Part shown: piece after piece, positions 1-5,499 of the stretch
How the letters are laid out: each line of letters opens with the position of its first letter
Numbering within the stretch: position 1 is the first letter of the stretch
From: DUAG01 sp046756865
Lineage (GTDB): Bacteria > Nitrospirota > Nitrospiria > SBBL01 > JAADHI01
DNA length: 11,220 nucleotides
Direction of reading: 5' to 3'
Assembly: GCA_046756865.1 (NCBI GenBank)
Contig: JBHHXE010000069.1
Span: 1 to 11,220, forward strand
Position numbers and translations under genes: made by a program
Notes under the pieces: model-generated
Seen by the model: only the letters and a program-made list of their open reading frames with translations
Database searches by the model: none
Told to the model about the DNA's origin: nothing

Positions 1-257
1 CCCGCCGCCTCAAACCGATCAACAATCCCCAGGGAAAGCGGAATCTCCGGACCGACCACTGTCAGATCAATCTCCTTCTCTTTCGCGAACCGAAGAAGGC
101 CCCCAACATTATCGGCCTTGAGATCGACGCACTCTGCAAGAGCGGCCATCCCTGCATTTCCGGGAGCACAAAAGAGATGGGTGACACGAGGGCTCTGGGC
201 AATCTTCCAGACCAGCGCATGCTCTCTCCCTCCGCCACCAACAACAAGTATTTTCAT
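1..257 (-). CDS. purD: Phosphoribosylamine-glycine ligase (GAR synthetase), N-terminal part, cut by window edge
   Basis: This enzyme joins glycine to 5-phosphoribosylamine using ATP, the second step of de novo purine synthesis, in the cytoplasm. Only the first 85 codons are in the window and the reading frame runs open through position 1. The protein starts MKILVVGGGGREHAL, the glycine-rich nucleotide-fold opening of PurD. It continues with the family motifs APGNAGM (about residues 31-37) and LTVVGPEIPLSLGIVDRFEA (about 64-83). The ATG at 255-257 is preceded by AGGAA at a suitable distance, which fixes the start. It lies downstream of purH in the same direction, the usual pairing of these two purine genes. 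A 170-nt spacer with a large inverted repeat lies between them, so the two may not be translated at equal levels. Identification is firm; the C-terminal ATP-grasp domain cannot be examined. Confidence 0.95.
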   Translation of the reverse strand, partial: MKILVVGGGGREHALVWKIAQSPRVTHLFCAPGNAGMAALAECVDLKADNVGGLLRFAKEKEIDLTVVGPEIPLSLGIVDRFEAA

Positions 258-287
258 CTTTTCCTGGATTGGCCCTAATCATAAAGG

Positions 288-431
288 TTAAACCGGTTCA
301 GATTGCCCAGATTTTTCTTCAGGGCAAGGCACGAGGAGCGCAGAACCGCAACGTAATGTTTTTACGTGAGGATTCGAGCACCACAGCAACGCAGCCATGA
401 AGGAAAGGATGGGTGAGCTGAGCCGGTTTAA
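288..431. repeat. 144-bp imperfect inverted repeat between purH and purD
   Basis: The outer arms are 288-325 and 394-431. Aligned as reverse complements they agree at 29 of 38 positions, beginning with an exact TTAAACCGG. The exact centre is a small hairpin, ACGTAA-TGTTT-TTACGT (351-367). Between arms and centre lie two related direct copies, CGAGGAGCGCAG... (332-353) and CGAGCACCACAG... (375-396), identical at about 15 of 22 positions. The right arm contains the purH stop codon. Five of the nine mismatches become G-U pairs if the plus strand is transcribed, so the fold is better as plus-strand RNA. The architecture resembles dispersed intergenic palindromes (REP- or MITE-like) of many bacteria. 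It might also act as an attenuator between purH and purD. No transposase and no U-tract terminator are present. Family assignment is inference. Confidence 0.7.
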
Positions 432-1984
432 TGCTTGAAGTGCCTCATTCCGGTGAAGACCATCGCCATTTTATGCTCGTCGATTGCCTGGATCACTTCC
501 TTGTCCCGGATCGATCCTCCGGGCTGGACCACTGCGACAATGCCGGCCTTTGCCGCCGCATCAATCGCGTCCCGAAAGGGAAAGAAGGCGTCAGAGGCCA
601 TAACACATCCTTCAAGGGGTTGCTGGGCCTTCATTTGGGCAATTTTTACGGAATCAACGCGGCTCATCTGTCCTGCACCAATTCCAACCGTTTGGCCGGA
701 GCGAGCATAGATGATCGCGTTCGACTTTACCTGCTTGCACACCTTCCACGCAAAAAGGAGCGCCGCAAGCTCTTCCTCGGACGGAATACGCTGGCTAACT
801 ACTTTCAAGGCATTGGAGTTATCAATGATGTCATCGTCATGGTCCTGAATGAGCATCCCGCCGGACAGGCAGCGTATATCAAAGCGGTTTTTATTTTTAT
901 TGGAAACGGACCGGGCTCCGGCTTCCAGAACGCGTAGATTTTTTTTCTTCTGAAAGATGGGAAGCGCTTCGGTATCAATACCTGGCGCAATCACGACTTC
1001 CATGAAGGTAGACGTAATCTCCTCGGCCGTCTCCCCGTCGATGGTCCGGTTAAAGGCAGCCACCCCGCCGAAGGCAGAGGTCGGGTCCGTCGCCCTCGCC
1101 TTCCGGTAGGCCTCGGCCAGGGTCGCCCCTGTCGCGACACCGCAGGGATTGTTGTGTTTCACAACCACGGCGGCCTGCTCCTGAAACGACAGGGCCATCT
1201 CATAAGCGGCTTCGGTATCCAGATAATTGTTGTAGGACATCTCTTTTCCCCAGAGCTGTCTTGGGAGATTGCTTCCCCCGGAAAAATCTGCGTGATAAAG
1301 AGCTGCTTCCTGATGCGGATTTTCGCCGTAGCGGAGTCCCTGGACTTTCTTCAAGTGAATCTGGAATGAATCCGGGAAGCGCTCCGCTTTTGCCTCCAGG
1401 CCACCCAGATAAGAAAAGATCATACCGTCATAATCAGAGGTATAGGAAAAAACCTTCGCCGCAAGTGAAAAACGCTTCGATTCTGACACACTCCCGCTCG
1501 ATTTTTTCATTTCATCCAGGATGTCGCCATAGTCACCGGGGTCAACAACCACGGTAACATCCTTGTAGTTCTTCGCGGCAGAGCGGAGCATGGTCGGCCC
1601 GCCGATATCGATATTTTCTATGGCTTCCTCCAGCGTAACATCGAGCTTGGCAATAGTCTCTTTGAAGGGGTAGAGATTCACCACCACCAGATCGATGGGG
1701 ACGATCCCTTCCTTGTCCATCTCTTCCTGATGTTTAGCATTTCCCCGTTTCCCCAATATTCCGCCATGAACGCGCGGGTGGAGGGTTTTGACTCGGCCGT
1801 CGAGCATTTCAGGGAAACCGGTATATTCGGCTATTTCCCTGGCGTTTATCCCTTTCTCCTTTAACAAAGCATAGGTTCCACCTGTCGAAAGGATTTCAAC
1901 TCCCATTGATTGAAGCCCCTGGGCAAGATCAACAATCCCTTCCTTGTGATAGACACTTAAAATTGCCCGCTGAATTTTTACCAT
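428..1984 (-). CDS. purH: Bifunctional AICAR transformylase / IMP cyclohydrolase
   Basis: PurH transfers a formyl group from 10-formyltetrahydrofolate to AICAR and then closes the ring to give IMP, the last two steps of purine synthesis. The protein has 518 residues, normal for the family. The N-terminal MGS-like cyclohydrolase domain (about 1-145) shows STGGT (33-37), GRVKTLHP (63-70), HGGIL (73-77) and VVNLYPF (101-107). The transformylase domain shows LRYGENPHQ (217-225), the catalytic Lys-His pair in VVKHNNPCG (274-282), SAFGG (303-307) and VQPGGSIRD (486-494). I chose the ATG at 1982-1984 because GGAGG sits four bases upstream; an in-frame TTG at 2000-2002 lacks this. The start is 10 nt after the kinase stop, so purH is probably cotranscribed with the two genes before it. 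The usual SVSDKTG phosphate-loop motif reads SVYHKEG here (10-16). Confidence 0.97.
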   Translation of the reverse strand: MVKIQRAILSVYHKEGIVDLAQGLQSMGVEILSTGGTYALLKEKGINAREIAEYTGFPEMLDGRVKTLHPRVHGGILGKRGNAKHQEEMDKEGIVPIDLVVVNLYPFKETIAKLDVTLEEAIENIDIGGPTMLRSAAKNYKDVTVVVDPGDYGDILDEMKKSSGSVSESKRFSLAAKVFSYTSDYDGMIFSYLGGLEAKAERFPDSFQIHLKKVQGLRYGENPHQEAALYHADFSGGSNLPRQLWGKEMSYNNYLDTEAAYEMALSFQEQAAVVVKHNNPCGVATGATLAEAYRKARATDPTSAFGGVAAFNRTIDGETAEEITSTFMEVVIAPGIDTEALPIFQKKKNLRVLEAGARSVSNKNKNRFDIRCLSGGMLIQDHDDDIIDNSNALKVVSQRIPSEEELAALLFAWKVCKQVKSNAIIYARSGQTVGIGAGQMSRVDSVKIAQMKAQQPLEGCVMASDAFFPFRDAIDAAAKAGIVAVVQPGGSIRDKEVIQAIDEHKMAMVFTGMRHFKH

Positions 1985-1994
1985 CACCCCTCCG

Positions 1995-2621
1995 TTAACC
2001 AAATATCTTCTTTAGAAATAATTGCCCCTTAGTTCTAATGATCTTCGCTTCTTTCTCTCCGAAGAGCCCTTTCTCGAGGGAAAAATGCTCCTCCGCTGAT
2101 AAGAGATGTTTCGCGCGTGTCCGTTTTAATTTTGCGATGCCTAATATATCGTCTTGTTGGAAAATATGATAGACCATATTTTTAAAAATATTCAATCGTC
2201 CGCCTTTTTGAAAGGCGGTTGCAAAATCAATCAGGTAGGGCTTCCCATCCTCTCCCATGAGGACATTCTTTATATTCCGTAGATCACATAAGACAATACC
2301 CCGTTCGTGAACAGCATCAATCACATCCCTCATCTTACGAAAAAAAGAAGGGTCCAGGTCTTTCTCTCTCAACTCATCCCCATTTCGGCCGGGGATAAAT
2401 TCAAGGGCAATCGCATATCGGTCAATCGTGCCATAACACTTCGGTATTCCAAGTATGCCCTGGAGTTTTTTATAGATAAAGACCTCCCGCCTGACGGCTA
2501 TTATGCCGACAAAAACACGAAAGCAAAAGGACTTCCCGGAATAATCCTTGATCAGAACCTTACGCCCCTCTTTCTGAAGCAGGAAGATATCAGGTTTCCA
2601 GGGCTTCCCTTCCCGCAACAC
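1995..2621 (-). CDS. Minimal lipopolysaccharide-kinase-like (KdkA/WaaP/RIO-type) protein kinase fold
   Basis: A small protein of 208 residues from the GTG start, with a kinase core reminiscent of the Kdo/WaaP lipopolysaccharide kinases and RIO kinases. Visible elements: beta-3 lysine in VLIKDY (K25), a probable helix-C glutamate in RREVF (E46), hinge ALEFIPGR (72-79), catalytic loop CDLRNIKNVL with D113 and N119, and the DFG position read as DFA (D132). The usual His-Gly before the catalytic Asp is Leu-Cys. The catalytic residues remain, so activity is possible. The C-terminal stretch DDILGIAKLKRTRAKHLLSAEE also fits the LPS-kinase-like family. The substrate could be a lipid A-core sugar or a protein. 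It follows the membrane methyltransferase gene by about 50 nt and ends 10 nt before purH. The GTG start is doubtful: the frame is open further upstream, and an ATT at 2661-2663 with AAGGG in front would add 14 residues. Confidence 0.75.
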   Translation of the reverse strand: MLREGKPWKPDIFLLQKEGRKVLIKDYSGKSFCFRVFVGIIAVRREVFIYKKLQGILGIPKCYGTIDRYAIALEFIPGRNGDELREKDLDPSFFRKMRDVIDAVHERGIVLCDLRNIKNVLMGEDGKPYLIDFATAFQKGGRLNIFKNMVYHIFQQDDILGIAKLKRTRAKHLLSAEEHFSLEKGLFGEKEAKIIRTKGQLFLKKIFG

Positions 2622-2674
2622 CTTTTGGATATACCGCCCGAAGGAGGCTCTTTTAAATCTAATGGTCGATCCCT

Positions 2675-3271
2675 TTAGTAATAGAGGCGAATAATAAAAA
2701 TGCCGACACCCGCCAGGGTTGATACAGCCGTCTGATGCTCACTGTTTGAAAGGACACGGGCCCATGCCCATTGGTGCTCCCCTTTTTTTTCATAAGGCGA
2801 CAATCTGGGGATATAGTCCGGGACGCTCCGATCATACTCGGTCCAAACTGTTCCGAATATTTCTCTTAAACGCTCGGCCTCCCGCCTTTTTTTAAAAGGG
2901 GCGTAATAAACAAAAAAGACGGTTAATCCTACGGCAAGGATCATCCATTGTCTCGCGAGAAGACAGAAGCCGACCATGATGAGGAAAGTTCCGATATAAA
3001 GGGGGTTCTTCACATAGGCATAGGGCCCTGTCGTCGTCACCTCACGGTTCTTGCTGAGGTGACCCGCCGCCCAGAGACGGCCCGCCTCTCCAATCAGGAT
3101 AAGGGCCAGGCCGCCGACAAAGAAGTAGCCCCGGGGTCTCGCAGAAACAATAAGGAAGATAATTATGCCAAAAACCGGAATGGTTTTGTAAGTGACCTTT
3201 TGAAGAAGTCTTTTCAATGCGGATCTCAGAAAGATTGCATTTGGGGAGTATATTTTAAAAAAGGAGGGCAA
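2675..3271 (-). CDS. Isoprenylcysteine carboxyl methyltransferase / PEMT-like integral membrane methyltransferase
   Basis: A 198-residue membrane protein with hydrophobic segments near 31-44, 50-66, 93-124 and a terminal one near 184-196. The signature of the ICMT/phospholipid methyltransferase family is present: GPYAYVKNPLYIG (82-94), EAERLREIFG (131-140) and YDRSVPDYIP (146-155). In this family these elements bind S-adenosylmethionine at the membrane surface. The bacterial substrates are mostly unknown and cannot be read from the sequence. The start is uncertain: TTG at 3269-3271 is the most upstream in-frame start after a stop but has no clear ribosome-binding site, while another TTG at 3215-3217 has GAGA a few bases upstream. 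The gene lies 107 nt after the lipoprotein gene and immediately before the kinase-like gene, so the two probably form a pair acting on envelope lipids. Family call is strong, function open. Confidence 0.8.
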   Translation of the reverse strand: MPSFFKIYSPNAIFLRSALKRLLQKVTYKTIPVFGIIIFLIVSARPRGYFFVGGLALILIGEAGRLWAAGHLSKNREVTTTGPYAYVKNPLYIGTFLIMVGFCLLARQWMILAVGLTVFFVYYAPFKKRREAERLREIFGTVWTEYDRSVPDYIPRLSPYEKKGEHQWAWARVLSNSEHQTAVSTLAGVGIFIIRLYY

Positions 3272-3378
3272 TTCAAGGGAAAATATGGGAACTGAAGTTC
3301 AGCCATGTCGTGTTTTACAGGCTGGATTATGCTTGGTCTCAGGTGTCTTGAGCTTTATTTACACAGTAATAACACCAA
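3272..3378 (-). other. 107-nt gap between the lipoprotein and methyltransferase genes
   Basis: The longest gap between minus-strand genes outside the purH-purD spacer and the right-end leader. I see no strong stem followed by a T-run on the minus strand, so no clear terminator. A CATAAT hexamer could serve as a -10 box, but no convincing -35 lies at the right distance. Either the genes from pilM to purD form one long transcript, or a weak unrecognised promoter here serves the methyltransferase-kinase-purH group. Confidence 0.3.
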
Positions 3379-3825
3379 TCAGGGGCATTTTATCGTCCAT
3401 GTTTGTTTCGAAATGGCATTTACAAAGCCCGTTGATGCAGATACCGACGAGTTGAAGGTAATAGGCGAAGTCGCAGTGCCGCAGGTAGGCAAGGTGACAC
3501 TTATCGAAACTGTCACCGCGCCTTCACTATTTGTTCTTGTTACCAGGATATCATTTTCTGGTGGATTTTGTGCAATGGTCTTCCCACTAACGTCCACCAA
3601 TATACCATTATTTGCTATAATCTCCAGTTCGATATCCGGGATAATCCGTCCTGCTCCATCCTTTACCGAAAAAATTAATGGCCGCACTTGCCATGGTCCT
3701 CCACCGGGCGATTCAATTGTAAAAGTTTCATCTGGCGGGCCTGTGACAACAGCATCTTTTGGAGCAGTATCTCCGCACCCCGGAATAAACATGAATAAAG
3801 CCAATAAAATAACCCATCTTCTCAT
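3379..3825 (-). CDS. Small secreted lipoprotein with an Ig-like (Big_1-type) fold
   Basis: A protein of 148 residues with a type II signal peptide: basic MRR, a hydrophobic stretch to residue 14 and the lipobox IPGC with the lipidated cysteine at 17. It should therefore be anchored to a membrane on the periplasmic side. The mature part is rich in beta-strand-like segments. The pattern FSVKDGAGRIIPDIELEI (52-69) followed by TNSEGAVTVSISV (98-110) is typical of bacterial Ig-like domains of the invasin/Big_1 type. Cysteines 115 and 147 could form a disulfide. The ATG at 3823-3825 is preceded by AGGAG, which overlaps the aroB stop codon, so translation is probably coupled to aroB. Function is not recognisable. 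Its position after the pilus and shikimate genes suggests an envelope role but does not prove one. It looks more A+T-rich than aroB by eye. Confidence 0.75.
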   Translation of the reverse strand: MRRWVILLALFMFIPGCGDTAPKDAVVTGPPDETFTIESPGGGPWQVRPLIFSVKDGAGRIIPDIELEIIANNGILVDVSGKTIAQNPPENDILVTRTNSEGAVTVSISVTLPTCGTATSPITFNSSVSASTGFVNAISKQTWTIKCP

Positions 3826-3834
3826 AAGAAACTC

Positions 3835-4929
3835 CTAGTGTTTTGTTGATACTGCTCTGAGAAAACTCTTTAGTTCTTTCCGTTCTACAGCCGAAACGCT
3901 GACAGTCCCGATTTTCTCCGGCAAGACAAAAAAGATTTCTCCTCCAGCGACCTTTTTATCCCGTCCCATGGCAGCAATGACATCATCAGGCTCAAGTTTG
4001 GGGAATTGTGTCGGAAGGCGAAAAGCCTTGAGGAGGGCAACCAGCCGATCCACATCCCGTTTCGGAAATATCCCCTTTTGGTAAGCCAGACGCGCGGCCG
4101 CGGCCATTCCTATGGAAACCGCTTCACCATGTTTATATTTCCGGTAGCCGGTCAGGGTCTCGATGGCATGCCCGAAGGTATGGCCGTAGTTTAATACCTT
4201 CCGTAGCCCAGACTCCCGTTCGTCGGCCTCGACGATCTTAGCCTTGATCGCGGCAGACTTCTTGACGCAGTAAAGTACCTTTGCGGGATCAAGGGACAAG
4301 ATCGCCTTGGCATGTCTTTCAAGATAGCCAAAAAAGAGACGGTCAAAAATCACGCCATACTTTATAACCTCGCCAATGCCCGCGACATATTCCCGTTTGT
4401 CCAGGGTTGAGAGGACCATCGGATCAGCATAGACCATCCTTGGCTGGTGAAATGCGCCGATCAGATTCTTTCCTTTTGGATGATCCACCCCGGTTTTGCC
4501 TCCAATGCTGGCGTCAACCTGCGCTACAAGGGTCGTTGGACATTGAATATACGAAATGCCCCGCAAAAAAGTGGCCGCCGCAAAACCGGTCATGTCGCCG
4601 ACCACACCGCCGCCCAGGGCAATTAATGTTGCGCCCCGCTCAAAGCGGTGCGTGACAAGCTTGTCATATATTCGACTCACCCGATCCAATGTTTTGTATC
4701 GTTCACCATCCGGAAGCCGTATCATTACCGGGGAATATCCCGCACCTTCCAGGCTTTTACGGACTTTCGCGCCATAGAGCCGATCTATTTTGGCATGTGT
4801 TACAACAGCCACTTTTTCTCCTAACGAAAAATCCCGAAGTCTCTTCCCCAAATGCTGAAGAATTCCGGGACCGATGACGATTTCATAACTATTCTGTTTT
4901 AACTTGAGCGCTATTTTTGATGCTTTCAC
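3835..4929 (-). CDS. aroB: 3-Dehydroquinate synthase
   Basis: AroB converts DAHP to 3-dehydroquinate, the second step of the shikimate pathway, using NAD and a divalent metal in the cytoplasm. The protein has 364 residues, the usual length. The NAD-binding stretch ALGGGVVGDMTGFAAATFLRG (104-124), PTTLVAQVDASIGGKTGVD (131-149) and KNLIGAFHQP (154-163) are intact. Metal ligands correspond to E187 in GEVIKYG, H250 in NYGHTFGH and H267 in KHGEA. Translation starts at GTG 4927-4929, which gives the expected N-terminus just ahead of YEIVIGPG; no canonical ribosome-binding site stands immediately upstream. The gap to aroK is 7 nt, so translational coupling is likely. The pair sits behind pilQ as in many Gram-negative genomes. 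Confidence 0.96.
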   Translation of the reverse strand: MKASKIALKLKQNSYEIVIGPGILQHLGKRLRDFSLGEKVAVVTHAKIDRLYGAKVRKSLEGAGYSPVMIRLPDGERYKTLDRVSRIYDKLVTHRFERGATLIALGGGVVGDMTGFAAATFLRGISYIQCPTTLVAQVDASIGGKTGVDHPKGKNLIGAFHQPRMVYADPMVLSTLDKREYVAGIGEVIKYGVIFDRLFFGYLERHAKAILSLDPAKVLYCVKKSAAIKAKIVEADERESGLRKVLNYGHTFGHAIETLTGYRKYKHGEAVSIGMAAAARLAYQKGIFPKRDVDRLVALLKAFRLPTQFPKLEPDDVIAAMGRDKKVAGGEIFFVLPEKIGTVSVSAVERKELKSFLRAVSTKH

Positions 4930-4936
4930 CTTCAGA

Positions 4937-5470
4937 TCAGGAATTCTCCTTCATCCATTCCAAAACCTTTATCTTAATCCGACGAACGCTTTCCTGGACA
5001 TCTATATCCGAAGTATCAATCGAAATGGCCGCGCGATCATAATAAGGCTTCCTCTCTGCAAGAAGGCTGTTAATTCTGGAAAGTGTCTGAGCCTCCTTCA
5101 GAAGAGGCCGTTTTCCTGCTCTTTTCCGGACCCTTTTCAAAATCACTTCGGGACGCGCTTTTAAGGAAACCAGTATTCCCTTTTCGCTCAATGCCTTGAC
5201 GTTTTCCTCTTGAAGGGGGACGCCCCCACCCGTGGAAATGACATACCCGCTCCAACCGGAAACATCACGGACAGTTTCAGACTCATAATATCTAAACCTG
5301 GGCTCTCCTTCTTCGGCAAAAATCTCGTCAATCCTCTTATGAACTCTCTCCTCAATAATTTGATCTGTATCGGCAAAGCGATAGCCCATTTCTACCGCCA
5401 GACGCCTTCCAATAATACTTTTTCCCGTTCCCATAAATCCGAACAAAACAATATTCTTCATACCCAACAT
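4937..5470 (-). CDS. aroK: Shikimate kinase
   Basis: This enzyme phosphorylates shikimate with ATP to shikimate-3-phosphate, the fifth step of the shikimate pathway. The protein has 177 residues. Motifs: P-loop GFMGTGKS (11-18), substrate-binding DTD (34-36), FRYYESE with R60 and E63, STGGG (79-83), lid RPLL (121-124) and the adenine-site region near AERKPYYDRA (138-147). I start it at ATG 5468-5470; an ATG three codons downstream (5459-5461) is an equal candidate giving 174 residues. The frame is open back to 5578, but that would add an unlikely N-terminus overlapping the end of pilQ. The gap to pilQ is 29 nt. It is not the bifunctional AroK-AroB fusion found in some lineages. Confidence 0.95.
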   Translation of the reverse strand: MLGMKNIVLFGFMGTGKSIIGRRLAVEMGYRFADTDQIIEERVHKRIDEIFAEEGEPRFRYYESETVRDVSGWSGYVISTGGGVPLQEENVKALSEKGILVSLKARPEVILKRVRKRAGKRPLLKEAQTLSRINSLLAERKPYYDRAAISIDTSDIDVQESVRRIKIKVLEWMKENS

Positions 5471-5499
5471 TAAACAGTGATTACCCCGACCGCCCGTGC

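Noticed and set aside
2200..2218. Perfect hairpin CCGCCTTT-TTG-AAAGGCGG
   Set aside because: It lies inside the kinase-like coding region with no T-run on the transcribed strand, so it is probably a chance product of coding sequence rather than a terminator.
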